A stretch of 19,196 nucleotides of DNA from Pedobacter sp. UBA1951. Its GTDB lineage: Bacteria; Bacteroidota; Bacteroidia; Sphingobacteriales; Sphingobacteriaceae. The notes under the pieces are model-generated. The model saw nothing but the letters and a program-made list of their open reading frames with translations. It did no database searches and was not told the origin of the DNA. Position numbers and translations under genes: made by a program. Below are positions 1-7,201 of this stretch, piece by piece. Location: assembly GCA_002336465.1 (NCBI GenBank), contig DDEP01000215.1, positions 10,526-29,721 on the forward strand. Direction: 5' to 3'. Positions within the stretch are counted from its first letter, which is position 1. Each line of letters opens with the position of its first letter.

Positions 1-152
1 TTTTCAGCATTTTTATCTACATACGAAACCAGATCGTTCAATCCCTTATATTCAATAGCGGCCGCATCAAAAGACATTGCCTCTTTCCTAATGAAATTTC
101 CGGTTAAACGGGCTATAGCTATAACCTTATTGCAAATCAGTTCGTAATTCAT
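1..152 (-). CDS. Inositol monophosphatase family protein (5' part only)
   Basis: The first 50 codons of a minus-strand gene run off the left edge of the window. The readable N-terminus starts MNYELICNKVIAIARL and continues with an EYKGLNDLVSYVDKNAE segment, which matches the start of Bacteroidota inositol-1-monophosphatase (SuhB-like) proteins, where the K..DLVS..D stretch lies before the metal-binding sites. The catalytic DPLDGT-type motifs would be outside the window, so activity cannot be judged. Family members are Mg2+-dependent phosphatases acting on inositol phosphates or related sugar/nucleotide phosphates. The ATG lies 2 nt after the stop codon of lgt, so the two are very likely co-transcribed and perhaps translationally coupled. 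The family call is fairly sure; the substrate is unknown. Confidence 0.75.
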   Translation of the reverse strand, partial: MNYELICNKVIAIARLTGNFIRKEAMSFDAAAIEYKGLNDLVSYVDKNAE

Positions 153-154
153 GC

Positions 155-1309
155 TTAATATTTAGCCAGTTTCTCTTTGTTCTTCGCTGCAAAATACACC
201 ATCAACAAGCCGGCAATAAATAAAATTACCGAAATCAATTCTGCTTGCGTAAATGAAAGGCTACCTATCTTATATTTAGAGTTTACCCTGATCAGTTCTA
301 TAAAAAACCGTTCTACCCCAGCAAACATCAGGTAAATACCAAACATGATGCCCGGTGTTTGAATATGCTTTCTTAATTTCCATAAAATTAAGAAGATGAT
401 AAATGCTGCAATAATCTCATATAATGGTGTAGGATAAACCGGATTAGGTAATACATTGCAGTACCTACCTATACAACCTTCTATAGGTACGCCCTCACCA
501 GCTACATTATTGGGATAAGTATAAGCCCATGCCCAATCAGGTAACCAAGAAAAAGGTTTAGGATGTAAATTAACGATACCCCAGTCGCCATCGCCAGATA
601 AATGACAGCCTATGCGACCCACGCTATAAGCTAGCATCATTCCGGGTGCGCCAACATCTAACATATGTAATGGCTTTATACCATATTTGTTAGCAATATA
701 TAATACAGCAGCCCCTCCGCAGATCAAACCTCCGTAAAAAGTTAGTCCACTAAAAGAAAGCAACCCACCTATAGGGTCTTGTATAAAGCTATCCCAATGC
801 TCCAAATTATCAAATACTTTGGCTCCAAGAAAACCAAAAACAGCAGCCCATACCACCATACTGTTCATCACTTCGTAAGGATGTACCGTAACTTCTGTTG
901 TTTTAGGTTTGGTTAATTTGGTTTTCTCTTTTTCTTTGTAGGCCCAGTATACAAAAAGAGCAGCTAAGCCTAAACCTCCTAAAAGGTTTCCTCTGGCAGA
1001 TAAAATGAAAGATTGCGTATCTGCTACAAACAACTTATAATTGATCAGGGCATCAATCAGTTTATAACCTATAATAAAACCAAAGAAACCATTAGATACC
1101 ATTTCCATTGTTGAAACAGGTGTGCCTACAGTTACTGTTTTTTTGAAAGGTTTTAATATGCCTTGTGCTTCCTTACGTTTTAGCTCCTGAGTAAAGGCCC
1201 AATAGGCAGCGACAAAAGCCAAAGCCACAAATACACCGAAGGTATTGAAAGGCAAAGGAATCTCTATACCAAATAGATAGGAAATAAAGTGCGATACGGT
1301 TGGAAACAT
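155..1309 (-). CDS. lgt: Prolipoprotein diacylglyceryl transferase (long Bacteroidota form)
   Basis: Inner-membrane enzyme that moves diacylglycerol from phosphatidylglycerol to the lipobox cysteine of prelipoproteins. The 384-residue protein has several hydrophobic segments. It carries GGLLSFSGLTFYGGLICG around 181-198, the Lgt signature region GRIGCHLSGDGDWG at 231-244, YPTPLYE at 292-298 and ERFFIELIR at 333-341, the last matching the essential Arg...Glu pair of E. coli Lgt. It is about 90 residues longer than E. coli Lgt because of a cytoplasmic insertion near 40-70 and 120-145 and a loop at 245-290. The signature is degenerate: Cys replaces the canonical Asn after GRxG, Ser replaces the second Asn, and Asp replaces Glu. 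The start ATG is the first in frame. An inositol monophosphatase family gene follows after 2 nt. Likely substrates in this window include the Sco and cytochrome c lipoproteins (inference). Confidence 0.88.
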   Translation of the reverse strand: MFPTVSHFISYLFGIEIPLPFNTFGVFVALAFVAAYWAFTQELKRKEAQGILKPFKKTVTVGTPVSTMEMVSNGFFGFIIGYKLIDALINYKLFVADTQSFILSARGNLLGGLGLAALFVYWAYKEKEKTKLTKPKTTEVTVHPYEVMNSMVVWAAVFGFLGAKVFDNLEHWDSFIQDPIGGLLSFSGLTFYGGLICGGAAVLYIANKYGIKPLHMLDVGAPGMMLAYSVGRIGCHLSGDGDWGIVNLHPKPFSWLPDWAWAYTYPNNVAGEGVPIEGCIGRYCNVLPNPVYPTPLYEIIAAFIIFLILWKLRKHIQTPGIMFGIYLMFAGVERFFIELIRVNSKYKIGSLSFTQAELISVILFIAGLLMVYFAAKNKEKLAKY

Positions 1310-1325
1310 GCTTAATAAGTTTTAG

Positions 1326-1333
1326 CGAATATA
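1326..1333 (-). promoter_or_regulatory. Candidate -7 promoter element of lgt
   Basis: On the minus strand the sequence reads TATATTCG, one mismatch from the Bacteroidota -7 consensus TAnnTTTG, and it ends 16 nt before the lgt ATG. No convincing -33 TTTG is seen upstream, so this is only a candidate. Confidence 0.35.
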
Positions 1334-1363
1334 GGAAACTCTATGCAGTTTTTATCACTTATC

Positions 1364-1385
1364 TGCCTGTTTTTATTAACAGGCA
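1364..1385. repeat. Perfect 8-bp inverted repeat in the lgt/rnpB divergent region
   Basis: TGCCTGTT (1364-1371) and AACAGGCA (1378-1385) form a perfect inverted repeat around a 6-nt centre. It lies between the divergent promoters of lgt and rnpB, with no gene ending nearby for it to terminate, and it lacks a following T-run. It may be an operator or a 5' leader hairpin of a longer lgt transcript; function is not known. Confidence 0.4.
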
Positions 1386-1434
1386 AACACTATCAAATCT
1401 ATAAATTAATGATCATGAGTGCTCAAAAACATAT

Positions 1435-1461
1435 GGTTTTAAATTATAAACCTTAACTTTG
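1435..1461 (+). promoter_or_regulatory. rnpB promoter (Bacteroidota type)
   Basis: TAACTTTG at 1454-1461 is an exact match to the -7 consensus TAnnTTTG. About 14-19 nt upstream a weak -33 region (GGTTTT, 1435-1440) can be seen. If the final G sits at -5, transcription begins at 1466, which is exactly where the predicted P1 helix of RNase P RNA begins. This agreement supports both the promoter and the RNA 5' end. Confidence 0.7.
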
Positions 1462-1465
1462 CAAC

Positions 1466-1835
1466 AATGCAAGCCGTTCTATCGCTGTTCCGTTTAACGG
1501 GAAAGAGGAAAGTCCGGGCAATACAGAGCATCTCGCTTCCTAACGGGAAGAGGTTCAGGAATGAAAACCTGAATTATGGAAAGTGCCACAGAAATGATAC
1601 CGCCTTAGTTTAACTAAGGTAAGGGTGAAAACGCGAGGTAAGAGCTCACGATCTCGTTAAGTGATTAACGTTTTGGTAAACCCCGGGAATTGAAAGACCA
1701 AATAGGCTAACGCATGTAGGGCTGCTCGTTCGATGTTAGTGGGTAGGTCGTTTGATGTAAATGGCAACATTTATACTAGATTAATGATAGAAATTTCAAT
1801 ATTGAAATACAGAACCCGGCTTACAGGCTTGCATT
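1466..1835 (+). ncRNA. rnpB: RNase P RNA, class A
   Basis: Catalytic RNA that removes the 5' leader of pre-tRNA. The universally conserved 5' core GAGGAAAGTCCGGGC is at 1505-1519 and its P4 partner ACAGAACCCGGCTTACAG is at 1809-1826. The ends pair perfectly: AATGCAAGCC (1466-1475) with GGCTTGCATT (1826-1835), giving helix P1 and setting both ends. The J11/12-type GGTAAGAGCTCAC is near 1637-1649, and GGTAAACCCC at 1675-1684 fits the L15 loop that binds the CCA end of tRNA. The length of about 370 nt is normal for the phylum. A T-rich stretch follows P1 (1834-1860), but no independent terminator hairpin is obvious. Short minus-strand reading frames here are not genes. Confidence 0.97.
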
Positions 1836-1907
1836 TTCTTTATCTTATCTCTCCTCTTAAAGCTTGTTAAAATTGTATAAAAAAATATACATTTTAACAA
1901 AAAGTAA

Positions 1908-1915
1908 TATATTCG
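1908..1915 (+). promoter_or_regulatory. Candidate -7 element of the response regulator gene
   Basis: TATATTCG lies 25 nt before the ATG at 1941 and differs by one base from TAnnTTTG; a TTTT at 1892-1895 is a poor -33 match. The region between rnpB and the gene (1836-1940) is very AT-rich, so chance matches are easy. Confidence 0.35.
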
Positions 1916-1940
1916 CAATGGAACTAAAGTGTAAATACAT

Positions 1941-3344
1941 ATGGCGAAACTGCTTATAATTGATGATGAAAGGGCTATTAGAAGCACACTGAGAGAAATC
2001 TTAGAATACGAAGACTACGAAGTAGATGACATCGATAATGGCATAGACGGCCTGGAAATGATCAAAAAAAACGATTACGACCTCGTTCTTTGCGATATCA
2101 AAATGAATAAAATGGACGGTATTGAGGTACTGGAAACAGCCTTGACCATTAAGCCTGACCTGCCATTTATCATGATATCTGGCCATGGTACGGTTGAAAC
2201 TGCCGTTGAAGCTAGTAAAAAAGGTGCATTTGATTTTATTTCCAAACCACCTGATCTAAATCGTCTTTTGATTACCGTTAGAAATGGTTTAGACAGAGGC
2301 TCTTTAGTTACCGAAACCAAAGTTTTAAAACGTAAGGTTAGTAAAACAAGAGAAATATTAGGAGGGTCTGATGCCATAAACCGTATCAAAGAAACTATTG
2401 AACGTGTTGCCCCTACCGATGCCCGTGTTCTCATTACAGGTGCTAACGGTAGCGGAAAAGAATTGGTAGCTCGATGGTTGCATGAAAAATCAAACCGTGC
2501 AGACGGACAACTTATTGAGGTGAACTGTGCTGCTATCCCTTCTGAATTGATAGAGAGTGAATTATTTGGCCATGAGAAAGGTTCGTTTACTTCTGCTGTT
2601 AAGCAACGTATCGGTAAATTTGAACTAGCTAACGGTGGTACGCTCTTTTTAGATGAAATTGGCGATATGAGCTTATCTGCTCAGGCCAAGGTATTGAGAG
2701 CCTTGCAAGAAAACAAAATTACCCGTGTAGGCGGAGAAAAAGAAATAGAAGTAAAAGTAAGGGTATTGGCCGCTACCAATAAAGATCTGCTTAAAGAAAT
2801 AGAAGCAGGTAATTTTAGGATGGACCTTTACCATCGCTTAAATGTGATCAACATCCATGTTCCTAACTTAACTGAGCGTGTAGATGATATCCCTGTAATT
2901 GCACAAAGCTTCTTAGACGAAATCTGTGCAGATTACGGTATGCCTGTAAAGAAAATAAGCGAAGGTGGCATGAATGCTTTAAAAGCATTACCATGGACAG
3001 GTAATATCAGGGAACTGCATAACATGATCGAAAGATTAATTATCCTAAGCGATAAAGTAATTACTGAACATGATGTGGTTGCTTTTGCCAATCCATCTTC
3101 AACAACCTATTCAAGCAGTTCTGGTGCTTCGGGTATGCAAAGCAGGCATACAGCAACGGCTGGTTTAAATTATGATAGTTTTGCAAATTTTCAGGATTAT
3201 AAAGACCATGCTGAAAAAGAGTTTATCAAATTTAAACTAGAGAAAAACAATTGGAATGTATCTAAAACGGCTGATGAGATTGACATTCAAAGAAGCCATC
3301 TTTACAGTAAAATTGAAAAATTTGGATTGAAGAGAAACGATTAA
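1941..3344 (+). CDS. NtrC-family (NtrX-like) response regulator with AAA+ and Fis-type DNA-binding domains
   Basis: Three-domain activator of 467 residues. The receiver domain (1-120) has the acidic pair D8-D9, phospho-acceptor D52 and K102 in SKPP. The AAA+ domain (140-375) has Walker A GANGSGKE at 167-174, Walker B GTLFLDEIGD at 233-242 and arginine-finger region FRMDLYHRL at 292-300. A serine-rich linker (386-410) leads to a Fis-type helix-turn-helix (about 435-465). Such proteins hydrolyse ATP to remodel sigma-54 RNA polymerase. The sigma-54 contact loop reads GSFTSA (214-219) instead of GAFTGA: the critical Thr is kept but Ala and Gly are changed to Ser. No histidine kinase gene is adjacent, so its partner and targets are unknown. 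The first ATG after the promoter region is taken as start. A strong hairpin closes the gene. Confidence 0.92.
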   Translation: MAKLLIIDDERAIRSTLREILEYEDYEVDDIDNGIDGLEMIKKNDYDLVLCDIKMNKMDGIEVLETALTIKPDLPFIMISGHGTVETAVEASKKGAFDFISKPPDLNRLLITVRNGLDRGSLVTETKVLKRKVSKTREILGGSDAINRIKETIERVAPTDARVLITGANGSGKELVARWLHEKSNRADGQLIEVNCAAIPSELIESELFGHEKGSFTSAVKQRIGKFELANGGTLFLDEIGDMSLSAQAKVLRALQENKITRVGGEKEIEVKVRVLAATNKDLLKEIEAGNFRMDLYHRLNVINIHVPNLTERVDDIPVIAQSFLDEICADYGMPVKKISEGGMNALKALPWTGNIRELHNMIERLIILSDKVITEHDVVAFANPSSTTYSSSSGASGMQSRHTATAGLNYDSFANFQDYKDHAEKEFIKFKLEKNNWNVSKTADEIDIQRSHLYSKIEKFGLKRND

Positions 3345-3351
3345 ATCAATA

Positions 3352-3381
3352 AAAAAGCCTTGCTATACAGCAGGGCTTTTT
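3352..3381. terminator. Bidirectional intrinsic terminator
   Basis: A 13-bp stem with one G-T wobble, AAAAAGCCTTGCT (3352-3364) against AGCAGGGCTTTTT (3369-3381), with a 4-nt loop. The A-run on one side and T-run on the other let it stop the response regulator transcript and the convergent ClC transcript; it touches the ClC stop codon at 3380-3382. Confidence 0.9.
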
Positions 3382-5179
3382 AACTCATATAATCGGCCAT
3401 ACGTGCCAATAAAGCCCTGTATTTATTAAAGATTTGAGATTTGGCTACAAAGCCCACAAATTTATTGCGCTCATCTACTACTGGTAAATTGTTGTAGCCC
3501 GAGATGTCCATTTGATTTAGAACTTCTTTTAAGTCTGTTTCTGCATTCAATATCACTTCGGGTTTATTCAATAATTGCTTAACGCTGATTCCTGCCGCAT
3601 TCTCCTTACCATCTGCATTGAACATCGCATTGAGTGCATCATTTAGAAAAACCAGTCCCACCAATTCATCCTCAGCATTTAACACCGCAAATACACTTTG
3701 TTTAGCAGCAATCATATCCGAAATTTTATCGGTTATGGTTTCATCTATATTTAAAGTAAGTGCTTCTCTTTGCACCAGATACTTAAGCTTGATCATATTC
3801 AACACAGTAGTATCTTTATCTTCATAATGAGACAGCTCTCCTTTTTCTGCAAGAGGTCTGGTATAAATTGAATATTTATTCACGCTCCTGTTAATGAGAT
3901 AAGCCAGAGCAGTAGTAATCATCAAAGGCACCATTAGTATATAACCACCCGTTATCTCAGCTATGAGGAATATACCGGTTAAAGGAGCGTGCATTATAGA
4001 CCCTAAAGCTGCAGCCATTCCCGCCACAATAAAGTTGGCCGTGTTTACTTCGGCAAGCCCAGAAATATTAATCGTATAAGCCAGCACAAAACCTATTAAA
4101 CCTCCAATGATTAAACTGGGTGCAAATATTCCACCATTCCCTCCTGCTCCAAGTGTAAACAAAGTAGCAAAAGATTTAGCAAAAATAGTGACTACTGTAA
4201 ACAAGATAATCACAATAGGGAAATTGCCATAGTCGGCAAAGATGCTATTAGACACTACCGCATTGTAATTGCCTGTTAGTAATTCTTTAATGGTTAAATA
4301 ACCCTCTCCATATAAAGTAGGAAACAGAAATACCAAAACACCTAATCCAATACCACCTACAATAACTTTTCTGTATGGATTTTCAATCTTATAAAAAAGT
4401 CCCTTAACTAAGCTATTGGCCTTGCCAAAATATATAGAATACAAGCCTATTAATACAGCAAGCAGAATATAAAAAAGCAATGCTTTCATTTCCCATCCCT
4501 GAGTTACGAGGTAAAACAATTGTTCTTTATAAAAAAGCTGAGCTACCACAGATGCTGTAGCTGCTGAAAGCAATAAAGGGATAAACGCTGGGATAGTAAA
4601 TTCTGGCAAAAGGATTTCTATGGCAAAGACTATACCTGCTACAGGACTATTAAACGCCCCAGCAATACCTGCGGCAGCGCCACAAGCCAGTAAAAGTGTA
4701 ATTTCACGGTAGCTTAAGCCTAGGTAACGGCCAAGAGTAGAACCAATAGACGCACCGCTGGTAACAATAGGAGCTTCTAGCCCGGTTGAACCACCAAACC
4801 CTACAGTTAATGCGGCTGTTATAATTTGCGAATAGCTATTGTGCGGTTCTACGTTACTCGATTTCTTTGAAATGGTATATAACAAAGGCGTTAAGCCTGT
4901 TTCAAATTTTCCTTTGCGTATAAATTTGCGCACATACAATACCGATAAGAAAATGCCAATACCCGGAAACAAAAAATATAAATAGTATTTATATCGCCAA
5001 TGCAGATCGTTCTGTAAAAAATGTTCTATATGATGGGTAAGGGTTTTGAGCAATGAAGCAGCCAAACCTGCCATGATACCAACCAGTATAGATACCACAA
5101 CAAGAAAATTACGGTTAGATATTTTCGATTTTCTATAGCTATTTAAATGATCCAAAAATGTAACTAACCTAGTCCGCAT
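3380..5179 (-). CDS. ClC-family chloride channel/transporter with C-terminal CBS pair
   Basis: Integral membrane protein of 599 residues that moves Cl- or a related anion. The membrane part (25-435) has GFGGSTGLEAP at 127-137, with E135 as the gating glutamate of the GREGP motif, and GGNGGIFAP at 346-354, the GxFxP motif. Two CBS domains (about 463-522 and 535-590) form a cytosolic nucleotide-binding regulatory unit. Aligning SPVAGIVFAIEILLPEF (179-195) with E. coli ClC puts Ile189 where the internal proton glutamate (E203) normally sits, so it may not be a standard Cl-/H+ exchanger. The GSGIP motif is also altered (around FETGLTP, 92-98). It lies 24 nt downstream of the pseudouridine synthase gene and probably shares its transcript. 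Family is certain; ion and mechanism are inferred. Confidence 0.93.
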   Translation of the reverse strand: MRTRLVTFLDHLNSYRKSKISNRNFLVVVSILVGIMAGLAASLLKTLTHHIEHFLQNDLHWRYKYYLYFLFPGIGIFLSVLYVRKFIRKGKFETGLTPLLYTISKKSSNVEPHNSYSQIITAALTVGFGGSTGLEAPIVTSGASIGSTLGRYLGLSYREITLLLACGAAAGIAGAFNSPVAGIVFAIEILLPEFTIPAFIPLLLSAATASVVAQLFYKEQLFYLVTQGWEMKALLFYILLAVLIGLYSIYFGKANSLVKGLFYKIENPYRKVIVGGIGLGVLVFLFPTLYGEGYLTIKELLTGNYNAVVSNSIFADYGNFPIVIILFTVVTIFAKSFATLFTLGAGGNGGIFAPSLIIGGLIGFVLAYTINISGLAEVNTANFIVAGMAAALGSIMHAPLTGIFLIAEITGGYILMVPLMITTALAYLINRSVNKYSIYTRPLAEKGELSHYEDKDTTVLNMIKLKYLVQREALTLNIDETITDKISDMIAAKQSVFAVLNAEDELVGLVFLNDALNAMFNADGKENAAGISVKQLLNKPEVILNAETDLKEVLNQMDISGYNNLPVVDERNKFVGFVAKSQIFNKYRALLARMADYMS

Positions 5180-5203
5180 AATTTCTTTTTTTATTTCAGT
5201 CGA

Positions 5204-5929
5204 TTACGCATCAAATTTATCCAATAATTTTAAGAGCGTGGCAAAATCTTTAGGATAAGGAGCTTCTATTTCAATGTCGTTACCATCTAAACCTTTAAAA
5301 ACGATTTTTCTTGCATGTAAGGCAAAACGTTTAATAATAGGCTGTTCTTCTTCATCTGTAAGCTTATAACCTCTTTTGATGTTAGATAAATATACAGGTT
5401 TACCCCTGTACATACTATCGCCGCAAATAGCAGCTCTTTGTGTTGCAAGATGAATACGTATCTGGTGCATACGACCTGTTATAGGTTTGCACTCAACCAA
5501 AGTATAATGTTTATAGTATTTAAGCGAGTTAAAATAAGTTTCTGCACGTTTACCCTCTGCCCTGTCAATAGTTACATTTTTATTCCCTTCATTGAGAATA
5601 GGTAAATCAACCAGCAGATTATCAAATTGGAATTGACCATCTACAATTGCATGATAGGTTTTATTTACCCTTCGCTTTTCAAATTGTATAGATAGAGAAC
5701 GATAAGCTTCAGGGTTTTTAGCGATTACCATAGCGCCCGAGGTTTCTTTATCTAAACGATGACAAATCTGAGCATCGGCTGTATATTGTTTAGCTAAACG
5801 TAAAATATTTACTTCTCCAGCCCCCGAAGCTCCTCTTTCATCTAAAGAAGCTACAAAAGGCGGCTTGTTTACTACAATATAGTCTTGATTTTCAAATAGA
5901 ATTAAATCTTTAAAATGTGGATATTTCAA
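5204..5929 (-). CDS. RluA-family RNA pseudouridine synthase
   Basis: Converts specific uridines of RNA (usually 23S rRNA or tRNA) to pseudouridine. The 241-residue protein has the catalytic motif HRLDKETSG at 57-65 with D60 as the nucleophile, an early NKPP at 21-24 and the conserved GRMHQIRIHLA at 152-162. There is no N-terminal S4 RNA-binding domain, so it is a short RluA-type member; the exact target cannot be read from the sequence. The start is the TTG at 5927-5929, giving MKYPHF: there is no in-frame ATG upstream before a stop codon five codons earlier, and the protein keeps a full N-terminus. An exact TAnnTTTG promoter sits 16-20 nt upstream. The ClC gene follows after 24 nt. Confidence 0.92.
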   Translation of the reverse strand: MKYPHFKDLILFENQDYIVVNKPPFVASLDERGASGAGEVNILRLAKQYTADAQICHRLDKETSGAMVIAKNPEAYRSLSIQFEKRRVNKTYHAIVDGQFQFDNLLVDLPILNEGNKNVTIDRAEGKRAETYFNSLKYYKHYTLVECKPITGRMHQIRIHLATQRAAICGDSMYRGKPVYLSNIKRGYKLTDEEEQPIIKRFALHARKIVFKGLDGNDIEIEAPYPKDFATLLKLLDKFDA

Positions 5930-5949
5930 TGTTAAGGGAAATTAAAATG

Positions 5950-5957
5950 CAAAAGTA
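5950..5957 (-). promoter_or_regulatory. -7 promoter element for the pseudouridine synthase gene
   Basis: Minus-strand TACTTTTG is an exact TAnnTTTG match. It predicts a start site near 5945 and a leader of about 16 nt before the TTG start codon. No good -33 element is seen. Confidence 0.55.
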
Positions 5958-5978
5958 TTAATTTTTGAGCGGTAATCA

Positions 5979-6401
5979 TCATTTGCAGTTCTGCAAATCT
6001 GCCGATACCTGCTCATACTTGTACATACCTTGCTTATGTCCAAACGAATTGGTAATGTAAACAATAAGCTTAGCTATATCTATATCATTCAACTGCTTAA
6101 ACCCTGGCATTTTGCCATCATATTTTACGCCGTTAACGGTTATGGTATCGCTAAGTCCATTTTTAATATAGCAAGCCAATTTTTGCTTGTGATTGGCTAA
6201 GAACACGCTATCGGTAAGCGGTGGAGCGAGCTGGCCCAATCCTTCTCCGTTTTCGCCATGACAGTTTTGGCAATGTGTCTTATAAAGATCTTTACCTCCA
6301 GTTAGATACTTCGCTTGCTCAATCTGATCTTCGCTCTGGCATGATAAAACAAAGCTTCCAATCATTAAAGAAAAGGTAATTGCTAAGATATATTTACGCA
6401 T
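5979..6401 (-). CDS. Class I cytochrome c, lipoprotein
   Basis: Small monoheme electron carrier, 140 residues. A lipoprotein signal peptide ends with the lipobox FVLSC, so C21 would be lipidated and the protein anchored in a membrane facing the periplasm. The heme-binding CQNCH is at 44-48, and M98 in KMPGF is the likely distal ligand. This fits the cytochrome c domain seen in oxidase-associated or accessory carriers. It follows the Sco gene by 2 nt (Sco stop at 6404-6406, this ATG at 6399-6401), pointing to one transcript. No oxidase subunit lies nearby, so the electron acceptor is unknown. Two extra cysteines (C77, C139) are outside the heme motif. Confidence 0.92.
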   Translation of the reverse strand: MRKYILAITFSLMIGSFVLSCQSEDQIEQAKYLTGGKDLYKTHCQNCHGENGEGLGQLAPPLTDSVFLANHKQKLACYIKNGLSDTITVNGVKYDGKMPGFKQLNDIDIAKLIVYITNSFGHKQGMYKYEQVSADLQNCK

Positions 6402-6403
6402 TT

Positions 6404-7045
6404 CTATTCTTTTTCAGTCAATAAGGTAGCGATATCTTTTTCTAATTTGGCTACTTCTTCGGTTTTTGTTCCATCGTAAGCACCTCTTAAACGTCTGTGC
6501 TTATCTACCAAAACCAACCATCCCTGATGGATATAACCATCTGTTGCAGAACTATCTTCTTTTACGGCAACCAAATAATCTTTTTCTGCCAATGTATAAA
6601 CACTTTCTTTATCACCGTAAACAAATTCCCATTTCTTGGTATCTACTCCCAGTTTTTGTGCATATTTTTTTAGCACAGAAGGTTTATCGTATTTAAAATC
6701 TATGGTGTGTGATAAGAACATAATCTCAGGGTTGCTCTTAAACTTCTCATAAATCTCTTTCAAATTACGGTGCATTACCGGGCAAATAGTTGAACATGAA
6801 GTAAAAAAGAAATCGGTTACATAAATCTTTCCTTTAAAATCATCTTGAGTGATGTAAACACTATCTTGATTAAGAAATTTAAAATCTGGAACGGTTTTAT
6901 AAACCGTATCTATCCTATCAATTCCATCGGCTCCTTTTACAATTTTAACGCTACGTTCGCCAAAAATTGGCAGTTTTTTTTCGTTACTGCACGAAAAAAG
7001 AAACAAAAAGGACAAAGCCCATAATGAGATTGCAGTTCTTTTCAT
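6404..7045 (-). CDS. SCO1/SenC family copper chaperone-like lipoprotein
   Basis: Thioredoxin-fold protein of 213 residues that in characterised relatives delivers copper to, or reduces cysteines of, the CuA site of cytochrome oxidase. A lipoprotein signal ends in LFSC with C19 as the lipidation site. The metal/thiol motif CSTICP is at 84-89 (C84 and C88), and the distal ligand histidine is H173 in YIHQGW. All three copper-binding residues are therefore present. It is the first gene of a two-gene unit with the lipoprotein cytochrome c, which suggests a shared periplasmic respiratory role. An exact TAnnTTTG element lies 20 nt before the ATG. Confidence 0.93.
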   Translation of the reverse strand: MKRTAISLWALSFLFLFSCSNEKKLPIFGERSVKIVKGADGIDRIDTVYKTVPDFKFLNQDSVYITQDDFKGKIYVTDFFFTSCSTICPVMHRNLKEIYEKFKSNPEIMFLSHTIDFKYDKPSVLKKYAQKLGVDTKKWEFVYGDKESVYTLAEKDYLVAVKEDSSATDGYIHQGWLVLVDKHRRLRGAYDGTKTEEVAKLEKDIATLLTEKE

Positions 7046-7065
7046 ATGAATTTCTTTTGATGAGG

Positions 7066-7073
7066 CAAAGCTA
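7066..7073 (-). promoter_or_regulatory. -7 promoter element of the Sco/cytochrome c unit
   Basis: Minus-strand TAGCTTTG is an exact TAnnTTTG match, placing the start site near 7061 and giving a leader of about 16 nt. The same octamer TAGCTTTG also precedes the S46 peptidase gene. The -33 region is weak. Confidence 0.6.
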
Positions 7074-7163
7074 CAAGAAATACTGTGCTTTAACCCATTT
7101 AATGGTATAAAATTATCCTAAAATGAATTTTTTGAGATTTAAATCCATAAGATTAAGAAGCAT

Positions 7164-7189
7164 AAAAAAACTGCCTTTGGGCAGTTTTT
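7164..7189 (-). terminator. Intrinsic terminator of the DUF4377-META gene
   Basis: Perfect 10-bp stem AAAAACTGCC (7166-7175) with GGCAGTTTTT (7180-7189) and a TTTG loop. Read on the minus strand it ends in seven U residues (plus-strand A7164-7170), 12 nt past the stop codon at 7202. Confidence 0.9.
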
Positions 7190-7201
7190 CTCAAATATCG
7201 A

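Noticed and set aside
1836..1940. Terminator or small gene between rnpB and the response regulator
   Set aside because: T-rich stretches are present but no stable hairpin or credible small frame was seen.
2001..2434. Minus-strand open frames inside the response regulator gene
   Set aside because: They are complements of well-conserved receiver and AAA+ codons with no recognisable protein features.
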